From HIMB114 sp052048155 (GTDB taxonomy: Bacteria; Pseudomonadota; Alphaproteobacteria; Pelagibacterales; Pelagibacteraceae), in NCBI RefSeq assembly GCF_052048155.1, contig NZ_JBNAIK010000005.1:1-64000 (forward strand): a stretch of DNA of 64,000 nucleotides, written 5' to 3'. Positions 54,399 through 62,913 of this stretch are shown in pieces. The position numbers and the translations under genes are program-made. The stretch's first letter is position 1, and the number at the start of each line of letters is the position of its first letter. The notes under the pieces were generated by a model that saw only the letters and a program-made list of their open reading frames with translations, was not told where the DNA came from and did no database searches.

Positions 54399-54411
54399 TT
54401 TTAGTACTTAT

Positions 54412-54457
54412 CTACAAGGTTAGGTTTCTCCCCCAGATTTTATATCTAACCTTGTAG
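54412..54457 (+). promoter_or_regulatory. 12-bp hairpin with C-rich loop between phaP and phaB
   Basis: CTACAAGGTTAG (54412-54423) pairs perfectly with CTAACCTTGTAG (54446-54457) around a 22-base loop containing TCTCCCCC. No T-tract follows, so it is not a classic intrinsic terminator. It could stabilise phaP mRNA, act as processing site, or expose an anti-Shine-Dalgarno-like loop. Confidence 0.7.
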
Positions 54458-54489
54458 TAATTTAAGAAAGTAATATAAGCGTCTTCACA

Positions 54490-55218
54490 ATGACAAATAG
54501 ATTAGCACTAGTAACAGGCGGTACAAGAGGAATTGGTGCTGCAATTTCTAAAAAATTAAAAGATGACGGATATGAAGTTGTTGCAAGTTATATTGGAACA
54601 CCAGAAGGTCCAAATGAATTTTCTAAAGAAACTGGAATTAAAGTTATAAAATTCGATGTTTCTTATTATGAAGATTGCGTTAAAGCAATTAAACAAATTG
54701 AAGAAGAGTCTGGAAAGACGATCGATATTTTAGTTAATAATGCAGGTATAACAAAGGATAAATTTTTACATAAGATGTCCGTAGAAGAATGGAATGCTGT
54801 AATTAATATTAATTTAAACTCAATGTTTAATGTAACAAGAAATGTTATTGAAAACATGAGAGCAAAAAAATTTGGTAGAATTGTTTCTATTAGTTCTATT
54901 AACGGTGTTAAGGGGCAAATGGGACAATCAAATTACTCAGCTGCAAAAGCTGGTATCATAGGTTTTACGAAAGCTGTTGCACAAGAAAATGCAAACAAAG
55001 GTGTTACTGTTAATGCTATTGCACCTGGTTATGTTGGAACAGATATGGTTAAAAAAATTGATCCAAAAATATTAGAAAGTATCGTAGCTCAAATTCCCGT
55101 TGGAAGATTGGCTGATCCAAAAGAAATTGCTTCACTAGTAAGTTACCTATGTAGTGATGAAGCAGCTTTTATGACTGGTGCAACTTTAAATATTAATGGT
55201 GGTCAACATTATCAATAA
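54490..55218 (+). CDS. phaB: Acetoacetyl-CoA reductase
   Basis: This 242-residue short-chain dehydrogenase has ALVTGGTRGIGAAI, LVNNAGITKD and the active triad S136, Y149 and K153 in SINGVKGQMGQSNYSAAKAG. The GVKGQMGQSNYSAAKAG segment is specific for PhaB. It reduces acetoacetyl-CoA to (R)-3-hydroxybutyryl-CoA with NADPH. The start follows the phaP hairpin by 32 bases. phaA follows after 19 bases. Confidence 0.94.
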   Translation: MTNRLALVTGGTRGIGAAISKKLKDDGYEVVASYIGTPEGPNEFSKETGIKVIKFDVSYYEDCVKAIKQIEEESGKTIDILVNNAGITKDKFLHKMSVEEWNAVININLNSMFNVTRNVIENMRAKKFGRIVSISSINGVKGQMGQSNYSAAKAGIIGFTKAVAQENANKGVTVNAIAPGYVGTDMVKKIDPKILESIVAQIPVGRLADPKEIASLVSYLCSDEAAFMTGATLNINGGQHYQ

Positions 55219-55237
55219 TTTAATTAGGAGAAAATGA

Positions 55238-56437
55238 ATGTCAGATAAAACTAATATCGTAATTACAAGTGCTTTTAGAACTGCAATCGGATCTTTTGGT
55301 GGTTCTTTGGCGTCACAAACCGCACCTCAACTTGGAGCAGAAGTTATTAAAAGGTGTATGAACCACTCTCACTTAAAAGCAGATGATGTTGATATGGTTT
55401 ACATGGGCCAAGTGTTAACAACTGGCGCTGGACAAAACCCAGCAAGACAAGCGGCTATCCACGCAGGAATTTCAAAAGATAAAACTGCAACAACAATTAA
55501 TCAGGTGTGTGGATCAGGATTAGCCTCAGTTGCTCTAGCATATAACTCATTATTATGTGGTGATGGAAAAGTTATGGTTGCTGGTGGTCAAGAAAGTATG
55601 AGTAACGCTCCGCACTTTGCAAATTTAAGAAATGGCATCAAAATGGGTCCTGGCACTTTAACAGATAGTATGATCGTTGATGGTTTATGGGATGCTTATA
55701 ATAATTATCATATGGGCATTACTGCTGAAAATGTTGCTGAAAAATATAAAATTTCTAGAGAAGATCAGGATACTTTTGCATCATCATCTCAACGAAAAGC
55801 AACAGAAGCAATTAATGAAAAGAAATTTAAAGATGAAATTGTTCCAATCAAAGTAAAAATTAAAAAACAAGAAAAAACATTTGATACAGATGAATATCCA
55901 AAATCAGATACAACAGTTGATAAATTATCTCAATTAAGACCTGCGTTTAAGAAGGATGGTACAGTTACTGCCGGTAACGCTTCTGGAATTAATGATGGCG
56001 CTGCTGCAGTTGTATTAATGACTGCTGAAGAAGCAAAGAAAAGAAAAATTGAACCTTTAGCCAGAATAGTTTCTTGGGCACAATGTGGAGTGGATCCATC
56101 AATCATGGGCACTGGTCCAATACCGGCTTCAAAAAAAGCTTTAGAAAAAGCTGGTTGGGGTGAAGACCAAGTCGACTTAGTCGAAGCTAATGAAGCATTT
56201 GCGGCACAAGCAATTTCAGTAAATAAAGAGCTTGGTTTTACTGCTGATAAAATAAATGTAAATGGTGGTGCGATTGCTCTTGGACATCCAATCGGTGCAT
56301 CTGGTGCTAGAATTCTTGTATCTTTAATTCATGAGATGCAAAAAAGAAAAGTTAAAAAAGGTTTAGCAACTCTTTGTATTGGTGGTGGTATGGGTATCGC
56401 TATGTGTATTGAGAGAGACTTTTTAAATCACAAATAA
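55238..56437 (+). CDS. phaA: Acetyl-CoA C-acetyltransferase
   Basis: This 399-residue thiolase has the acyl-binding Cys91 (INQVCGSGLASVALAYN), GGQESMSNAPHF, His in ALGHPIGASGARIL and the second Cys in LCIGGGMGIAM. In this position it makes acetoacetyl-CoA for PHB synthesis. TAGGAG precedes its start. Its stop abuts that of the convergent acyl-CoA synthetase gene. Confidence 0.95.
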   Translation: MSDKTNIVITSAFRTAIGSFGGSLASQTAPQLGAEVIKRCMNHSHLKADDVDMVYMGQVLTTGAGQNPARQAAIHAGISKDKTATTINQVCGSGLASVALAYNSLLCGDGKVMVAGGQESMSNAPHFANLRNGIKMGPGTLTDSMIVDGLWDAYNNYHMGITAENVAEKYKISREDQDTFASSSQRKATEAINEKKFKDEIVPIKVKIKKQEKTFDTDEYPKSDTTVDKLSQLRPAFKKDGTVTAGNASGINDGAAAVVLMTAEEAKKRKIEPLARIVSWAQCGVDPSIMGTGPIPASKKALEKAGWGEDQVDLVEANEAFAAQAISVNKELGFTADKINVNGGAIALGHPIGASGARILVSLIHEMQKRKVKKGLATLCIGGGMGIAMCIERDFLNHK

Positions 56438-58324
56438 TTATAAGATCTTAGCAACCATAAGAGAGTCTTTGATTTCATCCAGAATTGCTGGATCATCGAT
56501 TGTTGCTGGCATTTTATATTCTTCTTTGTCTGCAATTTTTCTCATTGTCCCTCTTAACACTTTTCCAGATCTAGTTTTTGGAAGTCTTTTGATTACAATT
56601 GCATTTTTAAAGGCTGCAACTGGTCCTATCTTTTCTCTAATCATTTTTACACATTCTTTTTGAATATCTTCTGGTGTTTTTATAACGCCTGCTTTTAACA
56701 CTACCAATCCAACTGGCATTTGGCCTTTGAGTTTATCTGCTATTCCAATAACTGCACATTCTGCAACATCAGGATGTTCAGATAGAACTTCTTCCATAGA
56801 ACCCGTTGATAATCTGTGTCCTGCAACATTAATAATGTCATCAGTTCTAGACATAATCCAAACATAACCATCCTCATCAATATGACCCGCATCATAAGTT
56901 TGGTAATATCCAGAATAAGTAGTCATATAATTTTCTTCATATCTTTTGTCTGCATTCCAAAGTGTTGGAAAAGTACTTGGTGGCAAAGGAAGCTTAACAC
57001 AAATATCTCCCATCTCTCCAGGTTTAGCCTCACTACCATCTTCTTTTAAAACTTTAACATCATAACCAGGAGCTGGTTTACCTGCAGAACCATATTTTGT
57101 TGGAAACAATCCAAGTCCTTTAAAATTTCCTGCAATGGTCCAACTTGTTTCAGTTTGCCACCAATGATCAATTACGGGTTTTTTTAATAAACCTTCTGCC
57201 CAGTGAATTGTATCAGGATCAGCTCTTTCACCTGCAAGATATAATGCTTCAAATTTTGATAGATCGTATTTTTTAAAATATTCTCCATTAGGGTCTTCTT
57301 TTTTAATAGCTCGAAAAGCTGTAGGAGCAGTAAATAGTGTTTTAACTTTGTATTCAGAAATTATTCTCCAAAAAGCACCTGGATCTGGAGTTCCAACTGG
57401 TTTTCCTTCAAAGATTACTGTTGTGCATCCATGAAATAAAGGACCATACACAATATAGGAATGACCAACGATCCAACCTATATCACTTGCAGACCACCAA
57501 ATATCTCCAGGATTGATGTCATAAACATTTTTCATTGTCCATTTAAGACCTACAATATGTCCACCAATGTCTCTTAGTATTCCTTTGGGAACGCCTGTTG
57601 TTCCAGAAGTATACAAAATGTAAGCAGGATCATTTGCATCACACTCAACACATTCTGCTTTATTAGCTCCGCTTATAAATTCATTCCAGTCAACATCATC
57701 TTTTCCAATTTCACATTTGCTCTGTTCTCTTTGAAAAATAACTGTTTTTTCAACTTTGTGTTTTGCAATTTTTTTTGCGCCGTCTAGTAAAGGTTTATAT
57801 TCAACTGTTCTTCCAGGCTCCAAACCACATGAAGCAGACAAAATCATTTTTGCTTTTGAGTCATCAATTCGACTTGCTAATTCACTTGAAGCAAAACCAC
57901 CAAAAACTACAGAGTGAACCGCGCCAATTCTTCCACACGCTAGCATGGCCATGACTGCTTCTGGTATCATTGGCATATAAATAATTATTCGGTCGCCTTT
58001 TTGTATCCCAGATCTTTGAAGTGCACCGGCAAGTTCTGCGGTTTTATCTCTAAGTTCTAAATATGAAAATTTCTTTTTAGTATTTGTCATTGCACTATCA
58101 TAAATTAGCGCAGTACGTTCTCCATTACCTTCATCGACATGACGATCTAAAGCATTGTAACAAGTATTAATTTTTCCGCCTTTAAACCATCTATAGAAAG
58201 GAGGCTTTTCACAGTGCACTACCTTGTCATATTTTTTTATCCATTTGACATCATCAGCAGCTTGTGACCAAAATTCTTCAGGATTTGATAACGAGTGATT
58301 AAAAGTTTCTTGATATTTGCTCAA
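56438..58324 (-). CDS. prpE: Propionyl-CoA synthetase-like acyl-CoA ligase
   Basis: This 628-residue ANL enzyme has PFYRWFKGGKINTCYNALDRHVDEG, YTSGTTGVPKGILRD, DIWWSASDIGWIVGHSYIVYGPL, WQTETSW and the C-terminal LPKTRSGKVLRGTMRK with the acylated Lys. The WFKGGKINTCYNALDRHV segment favours PrpE over AcsA. It makes propionyl-CoA or acetyl-CoA from the free acid. Located right beside the pha genes, it may feed acyl-CoA into polymer formation. Confidence 0.88.
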   Translation of the reverse strand: MSKYQETFNHSLSNPEEFWSQAADDVKWIKKYDKVVHCEKPPFYRWFKGGKINTCYNALDRHVDEGNGERTALIYDSAMTNTKKKFSYLELRDKTAELAGALQRSGIQKGDRIIIYMPMIPEAVMAMLACGRIGAVHSVVFGGFASSELASRIDDSKAKMILSASCGLEPGRTVEYKPLLDGAKKIAKHKVEKTVIFQREQSKCEIGKDDVDWNEFISGANKAECVECDANDPAYILYTSGTTGVPKGILRDIGGHIVGLKWTMKNVYDINPGDIWWSASDIGWIVGHSYIVYGPLFHGCTTVIFEGKPVGTPDPGAFWRIISEYKVKTLFTAPTAFRAIKKEDPNGEYFKKYDLSKFEALYLAGERADPDTIHWAEGLLKKPVIDHWWQTETSWTIAGNFKGLGLFPTKYGSAGKPAPGYDVKVLKEDGSEAKPGEMGDICVKLPLPPSTFPTLWNADKRYEENYMTTYSGYYQTYDAGHIDEDGYVWIMSRTDDIINVAGHRLSTGSMEEVLSEHPDVAECAVIGIADKLKGQMPVGLVVLKAGVIKTPEDIQKECVKMIREKIGPVAAFKNAIVIKRLPKTRSGKVLRGTMRKIADKEEYKMPATIDDPAILDEIKDSLMVAKIL

Positions 58325-58405
58325 TTTATTTCCCCCAATATATTGTAGTAAAACTATATTTTAAAATCAAATAAAAGAGATCATTTTTTTTACATTGCAA
58401 CATGA

Positions 58406-59359
58406 TCAATACCCATAATTAAATGATTTATTGTAAATCAAATTATCTTTTTTATAGATTAATCCATTTTTATAATCTTTGGTTAAGAACATAGCCCCAT
58501 CTAGATCAAGCAAATTAGAATACTTGGCAAATCTTAAGGACGGAATAATAGATAAAGAACTGCTTACCATGCATCCTAGAAATATTTTCAATTTATTTTT
58601 TTTTGCAAATTTAATGGCTTTTAAAACATTAGTTTCACTGCCAAATTTATCTGGTTTGATATTAACCCAGCTATAATTTTTTTTAATTTTTTTAAATTGT
58701 TTATTGAAATGAAAACTTTCATCAGCACATAAATGTAAACCAGTTTTTATTAAATGATCTTTTCCTGATTTAACTGGCTGTTCTATAAAAAGAATATTAT
58801 ATTTTTTTATCCTAAGTTCATTTTTTTTTAAAAAAGATAATGACCATCCTTCATTTGCATCGATGATGATTTTGCTTTTTGGTGAGTATTTTTTTATAAT
58901 ATCTAAATAATTAAAAATATTTTTTTCATTTAATTTAATTTTTAATATTTTGACATTTTTATATTTTTTGACTTCATTTATAAATTTTTTTTCTTTAAAT
59001 ATAGGTATTGTAACTGCAGTTTTGTATCTAGTTTTTTTTAAATATTGTTTAAAAGATATTTTTTTTTCTTTTAAATTTAAATCAAAGTAAGCATTAGATA
59101 TGGCGTTGCTGAGTGATAATATTTTTACTGATTTTAAATTATTTACATTTTTTTTTTGTTTTAATAAATTTTTAATTTTTATTACATTATCCCCATATCT
59201 TTTGTAAGGAACACATTCTCCACGGCCTATTAAACCATTTTTTTTAATATTAATTTCTATTGTATTAATGGACGACTTGCTTCCTCTAGAAATCCTAAAT
59301 TGGTTCTTAAGATCAAATTTTTTATCTTTGTATTCAATTAAGCAGTTTTTGTACTTCAT
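58406..59359 (-). CDS. Enolase-superfamily dipeptide epimerase
   Basis: This 317-residue protein has the muconate-lactonizing-enzyme group layout. Catalytic KxK is at K140/K142 (KILKIKLNEK), metal ligands are D167 (KIIIDANEGW), E193 (FIEQPV) and D213 (CADES), and K235 is in WVNIKPDKFG. This pattern fits L-Ala-D/L-Glu epimerases involved in murein peptide recycling. It is extremely Lys-rich with A+T-rich codons. Substrate remains a family-level guess. Confidence 0.78.
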   Translation of the reverse strand: MKYKNCLIEYKDKKFDLKNQFRISRGSKSSINTIEINIKKNGLIGRGECVPYKRYGDNVIKIKNLLKQKKNVNNLKSVKILSLSNAISNAYFDLNLKEKKISFKQYLKKTRYKTAVTIPIFKEKKFINEVKKYKNVKILKIKLNEKNIFNYLDIIKKYSPKSKIIIDANEGWSLSFLKKNELRIKKYNILFIEQPVKSGKDHLIKTGLHLCADESFHFNKQFKKIKKNYSWVNIKPDKFGSETNVLKAIKFAKKNKLKIFLGCMVSSSLSIIPSLRFAKYSNLLDLDGAMFLTKDYKNGLIYKKDNLIYNKSFNYGY

Positions 59360-59395
59360 TGTTGTTTTCTATTTATCAATGAATATAAGGTTCTT

Positions 59396-59716
59396 ATGCC
59401 AAAAGTCACATATATAGAGCACAATGGAAAAGAGCATCAAGTAGACGTTGAAAATGGCCTTTCAATCATGGAAGGCGCCGTTCAAAACGGAATTCCTGGT
59501 ATTGATGCAGATTGTGGGGGAGCGTGCGCATGTGCTACTTGCCATGTTTATGTTAAAGAAGAATGGTTAGATAAATTATCTGAACAAAGTGAAAGTGAAA
59601 AAGACATGTTAGATTTTGCTTTTGAAACAAAAAGTAATAGCAGACTAAGCTGTCAATTAATGTTGGAAGATAAACATGACGGAATTATTGTTAATCTTCC
59701 AGAGAAACAAGGTTAG
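59396..59716 (+). CDS. [2Fe-2S] ferredoxin, adrenodoxin type
   Basis: This 106-residue ferredoxin has cluster cysteines C40, C46, C49 and C86 in the pattern CX5CX2CX36C (DCGGACACATCHVYV and RLSCQLM), as in FdxB/adrenodoxin-type proteins used in Fe-S assembly or P450 systems. The next gene, a ferredoxin reductase, starts right after its stop codon. Confidence 0.94.
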   Translation: MPKVTYIEHNGKEHQVDVENGLSIMEGAVQNGIPGIDADCGGACACATCHVYVKEEWLDKLSEQSESEKDMLDFAFETKSNSRLSCQLMLEDKHDGIIVNLPEKQG

Positions 59717-60736
59717 ATGATTAAAACAGATGCAGTCATTGTTGGTGCAGGACCAGTTGGACTATTTGCAGTCTTTGAATTAGGTATCCTTGGATTGAAT
59801 GCTCATGTTATTGATAATTTAGATAGAGCAGGCGGTCAATGTATTGAGCTTTATCCTGACAAGCCAATTTATGATATCCCAGCTATGCCAGAATGCACTG
59901 GTGAAAGCTTAACGAAAAATTTATTAAAACAAATTAAACCCTTTAAAACAAATTTTCATTTAAATCAGAGAGTTGAAAAGTTAGAAAAGAAAACTAATCA
60001 TTGGTTGGTAACCACAAGTGATCAAGTTCAATTTGAAACCCCGAATATTATTATAGCAGCAGGCGTTGGTTCGTTTGAGCCAAGAAAACCTCCTATAAAA
60101 AATATAGAAAAATTTGAAAAAACCAATTTATTTTATGCAGTTAAAGATAAAACTAAGTTTAAAGATCAAACAGTATGCATTTTTGGCGGAGGAGACTCTG
60201 CATTAGATTGGACTGTTGAACTTTCTAAAATTGCAAAAAAAATTATTTTAATTCATAGAAGAGAAGAATTTAGAGCAGCTCAACATACTGTTAATCTTGC
60301 TAAAGATCTTGAGAAAAAAGAAAAAGTTGAAATTTTAACTTGTTATCAGCCAATAGATTTTCAAGGTAATGAAAAGATAGAAAAAGTTATAATCAAGCAT
60401 GACAATGGAGACCAAAAAGAATTAAACATAGATAGTGTTTTAGCTTTTTTTGGTTTAAAGATGGAACTTGGTCCAATTGCAAATTGGGGCCTTGATCTTG
60501 AAGCTAAATCTTTAAAAGTTAATACCAAAAATTTTGAAACTAATGAAAAAGGGATATTTGCTATTGGCGATATATGCACTTATCCAGGTAAATTAAAACT
60601 TATTTTAAGTGGTTTTCATGAAGGGGCGTTATGTGCTCAAGAATGTTTTAAAAGAGCAAAGCCTGATGAAAAATATGTTTTTAGGTTTACAACCTCATCA
60701 AGCGATATACAAAAGAGGTTAGGAGTTAAAGAGTGA
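59717..60736 (+). CDS. Ferredoxin-NADP reductase, thioredoxin-reductase type
   Basis: This 339-residue flavoprotein has an FAD motif DAVIVGAGPVGLFAVFELG, an NADP motif CIFGGGDSALDWTVEL and the second FAD site IFAIGDICTYPGKLKL. It lacks the CxxC of thioredoxin reductase, so it fits the TrxR-like FNR group. It presumably reduces or oxidises the ferredoxin encoded directly upstream. It overlaps the GTG start of the bactofilin gene. Confidence 0.92.
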   Translation: MIKTDAVIVGAGPVGLFAVFELGILGLNAHVIDNLDRAGGQCIELYPDKPIYDIPAMPECTGESLTKNLLKQIKPFKTNFHLNQRVEKLEKKTNHWLVTTSDQVQFETPNIIIAAGVGSFEPRKPPIKNIEKFEKTNLFYAVKDKTKFKDQTVCIFGGGDSALDWTVELSKIAKKIILIHRREEFRAAQHTVNLAKDLEKKEKVEILTCYQPIDFQGNEKIEKVIIKHDNGDQKELNIDSVLAFFGLKMELGPIANWGLDLEAKSLKVNTKNFETNEKGIFAIGDICTYPGKLKLILSGFHEGALCAQECFKRAKPDEKYVFRFTTSSSDIQKRLGVKE

Positions 60737-61101
60737 TCAACTTTATTAAATCTTTATTTTACTCAAAAGATACAAAAGAAGTTAATATTATTTTCCCCAA
60801 CAAAGCTAATATTTTTAACTGTAATGCTGATGTTGAATTTGACGGTACTTTATTTTTTAACGGAACTGTAAATGGAAATTTAACATGCAAGTTTCTTAAG
60901 GTTGGACCAAACTCTTTAGTTGCTGGAAACATTAATTCAGACTGGGTTTTTGTTTTAGGTGAAGTTAAAGGTGATATTATTGCCAATAGAGTTGCAATAG
61001 GCCCATCCGCAAAGGTTCATGGTAAAATTTCTTATAACTCTATAAGTATTGAACCTGGCGCAACTATTCTTGGAAACTACTTCAAAAGAAAAGCTTCATA
61101 A
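60733..61101 (+). CDS. Bactofilin family cytoskeletal protein
   Basis: This 122-residue protein uses a GTG start overlapping the stop of the reductase gene (GTGA). It has the bactofilin beta-helix pattern with short repeating strands: VEFDGTLFFNGTVNGNLTCKFLKVGPNSLVAGNINSDWVFVLGEVKGDIIANRVAIGPSAKVHGKI. Bactofilins polymerise without nucleotide and shape cell poles or stalks. SAR11 cells are small curved rods, so a shape role is possible. The genomic pairing with ferredoxin reductase is probably compaction. Confidence 0.88.
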   Translation: MINFIKSLFYSKDTKEVNIIFPNKANIFNCNADVEFDGTLFFNGTVNGNLTCKFLKVGPNSLVAGNINSDWVFVLGEVKGDIIANRVAIGPSAKVHGKISYNSISIEPGATILGNYFKRKAS

Positions 61102-61132
61102 TTTTTATCCACATTTAGTTATTACTTGGGTT

Positions 61133-61180
61133 TAAATGTTCCCTATTTGATTCCGGTCTGATTCAGCTCTGGACTCAAAA
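61133..61180 (-). repeat. Copy 2 of the GANTC-triplet intergenic element
   Basis: On the minus strand GAGTC (61172-61176), GAATC (61160-61164) and GAATC (61149-61153) lie 12 and 11 bases apart, followed by AAATAGG and GAACATTT (61134-61141). The order and spacing match copy 1 upstream of the GMC gene, with about 70 percent identity by eye. It lies 53-100 bases before the umuD start. Confidence 0.55.
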
Positions 61181-61217
61181 TACAACCTATAATTTAGTTG
61201 AAATATTTGTAAAAAAA

Positions 61218-61232
61218 GAACAAAATAAGAAC
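61218..61232 (+). promoter_or_regulatory. SOS box (GAAC-N7-GAAC) touching the umuD start
   Basis: GAAC at 61218-61221 and GAAC at 61229-61232 are seven bases apart, which is the alphaproteobacterial LexA site (GTTC-N7-GTTC read on the other strand). The second half-site is immediately followed by the ATG. LexA bound here would block transcription and also covers the place of the ribosome site. A TATAAT-like box is at 61188-61193. Confidence 0.8.
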
Positions 61233-61637
61233 ATGAAAATTCATGAAAAGTTACCAATTATTCTTCAAAAAGTGTGCGCTGGATTTCCTTCTCCTGCAAC
61301 AGACTACTTGGAGGATGAAATAAATCTTAATGAAGAGTTAATTTCAAACAAAGCATCAACTTTCTTAATAAGAGTTTCAGGCTATTCAATGGTTGAAGAT
61401 CATATTTATGACGGAGATGTGTTAATCGTCGATAAAAGCCTTAATGTTAAACACAACTCAGTTGCAGTTCTTAATTATCAAGGGCAACTTGTAGTTAAAA
61501 AAATTGTTAAAAAAAATAATAAATTTTTTCTAATTTCTAAATTAGGTAATCATAGCCATTTTATTGAAATCACCGAAGATAATGAAACTCAAGTTTGGGG
61601 AATAGTAACTTATGTCATACATAAAGTTAAAAAATAA
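61233..61637 (+). CDS. umuD: UmuD-like translesion polymerase subunit, peptidase S24
   Basis: This 134-residue protein has the self-cleavage area VCAGFPSPATDYLED and the Ser/Lys pair S52 (SGYSMVEDHI) and K89 (QLVVKKI), spaced 37 apart as in E. coli UmuD (60/97). RecA-stimulated cleavage would give UmuD', which joins UmuC to form Pol V. The N-terminal arm is about seven residues shorter than in E. coli. The start abuts an SOS box, and umuC overlaps its end by 26 bases. Confidence 0.92.
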   Translation: MKIHEKLPIILQKVCAGFPSPATDYLEDEINLNEELISNKASTFLIRVSGYSMVEDHIYDGDVLIVDKSLNVKHNSVAVLNYQGQLVVKKIVKKNNKFFLISKLGNHSHFIEITEDNETQVWGIVTYVIHKVKK

Positions 61638-62913
61638 AAATTCAAAAAAAATAGCATTAGTTGATTGTAATTCATTTTATGTTTCTTGTGAAAGACTCTT
61701 TAATCCAAAAATAAATAAACTTCCTGTTGTTGTTTTATCTAATAATGATGGTTGTGTTATATCAAGATCAGTAGAGGCAAAAAAAATAGGAATAAAGATG
61801 GGAGAGCCTTATTTTAAAGTTAAGCATTTAATTAAATCTCATAAAGTCCAGGTATTTTCCTCTAACTATGCATTGTACGGAGATATTTCAAGAAGAGTAA
61901 TGTATGTTCTAAAAAAGTTTTGCCCAACAATTGAAATATATTCGATTGATGAAGCTTTTTTAGATTTAAGTTTAATAAAAGATGAAGATCTAGAAAATTT
62001 TATTAGTGAATTAAGATCCGTGATATTAAAATGGACAGGTATCCCTGTAAGTATTGGTGTTGCAAAAACAAAAACATTATCAAAAGTTGCAAATCATATT
62101 GCAAAAAAAGAAAAAATAGGAATTAAAAGTTTTATTTTGAATAACGAAAAAGAAATTGATGACTTATTAAAAAATTTTCCAATTGAAGATATTTGGGGAG
62201 TGGGTAGAAAAATATCTAAATTGTATAAAAGTAATAATATTAAAAGCGCTTATGATTTAAAAGATGCAAGTAATGGATGGATAAAAAAAAATACAAATGT
62301 TCTCGGTTTGAAAACAGTTATGGAGTTAAGAGGGGTAAATTGTGTAGAATTCGAATCTAATTCAAATCCAAGAAAAAATTGTTGTGTATCAAGATCGTTT
62401 GGAAAAAAAGTATTAGATTACGACACATTAAAAGAGTCTATCGTTGCACATTGTTTAAATGCTGCAGAAAAAATTAGAGTTGATAGACAAGTTGTAAAAT
62501 CAGTAGTTGTTTTTATAAGAAACAGTCCTTTTGATAAGAATGAGAAATTTTTTTCTAGATCTAAAAAAGTAGATTTACCAATACCAACTGATGATAGTAT
62601 TTTGTTAACAAAAGTTTGTATTCAGTCTTTAAATGAAATTTTTTTAAAAGGTCCTCGTTATCAAAAAGCTGGTGTAATTTTTTCAGGATTATCAAGAAAA
62701 GGAAAATATGATGAAGGTTTATTTTCATATGAAAAGAAAGAAAAGTCCCTAAGTTTGATGAAAGCAATTGATAAAACAAATTTTAAATTTGGAAGAAATA
62801 TGATTACAGTAGCGGATACTGGATTTTGTAACAACTGGAGAATGAGAAGGGGGCATTCTTCAAAAATTGATACTTCTAGTTATGATTTCTTACCGACTAT
62901 AAATATCAGATAG
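61612..62913 (+). CDS. umuC: DNA polymerase V subunit UmuC (Y-family)
   Basis: This 433-residue polymerase has ALVDCNSFYVSCERLFNP, SNNDGCVISRSVEAKKIGI, YSIDEAFLDLS with the catalytic Asp-Glu, SIGVAKTKTLSKVANHIAKK and the UmuC C-terminal domain (RYQKAGVIFSGL). It performs error-prone synthesis past lesions. The start overlaps umuD by 26 bases in another frame. The end overlaps the convergent glycosyltransferase gene by 24. Confidence 0.95.
   Translation: MSYIKLKNKNSKKIALVDCNSFYVSCERLFNPKINKLPVVVLSNNDGCVISRSVEAKKIGIKMGEPYFKVKHLIKSHKVQVFSSNYALYGDISRRVMYVLKKFCPTIEIYSIDEAFLDLSLIKDEDLENFISELRSVILKWTGIPVSIGVAKTKTLSKVANHIAKKEKIGIKSFILNNEKEIDDLLKNFPIEDIWGVGRKISKLYKSNNIKSAYDLKDASNGWIKKNTNVLGLKTVMELRGVNCVEFESNSNPRKNCCVSRSFGKKVLDYDTLKESIVAHCLNAAEKIRVDRQVVKSVVVFIRNSPFDKNEKFFSRSKKVDLPIPTDDSILLTKVCIQSLNEIFLKGPRYQKAGVIFSGLSRKGKYDEGLFSYEKKEKSLSLMKAIDKTNFKFGRNMITVADTGFCNNWRMRRGHSSKIDTSSYDFLPTINIR

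Noticed and set aside
51334..58324. Recent horizontal island for the pha genes
   Set aside because: Base composition and gene packing match the surroundings and no tRNA, integrase or repeat borders the locus.
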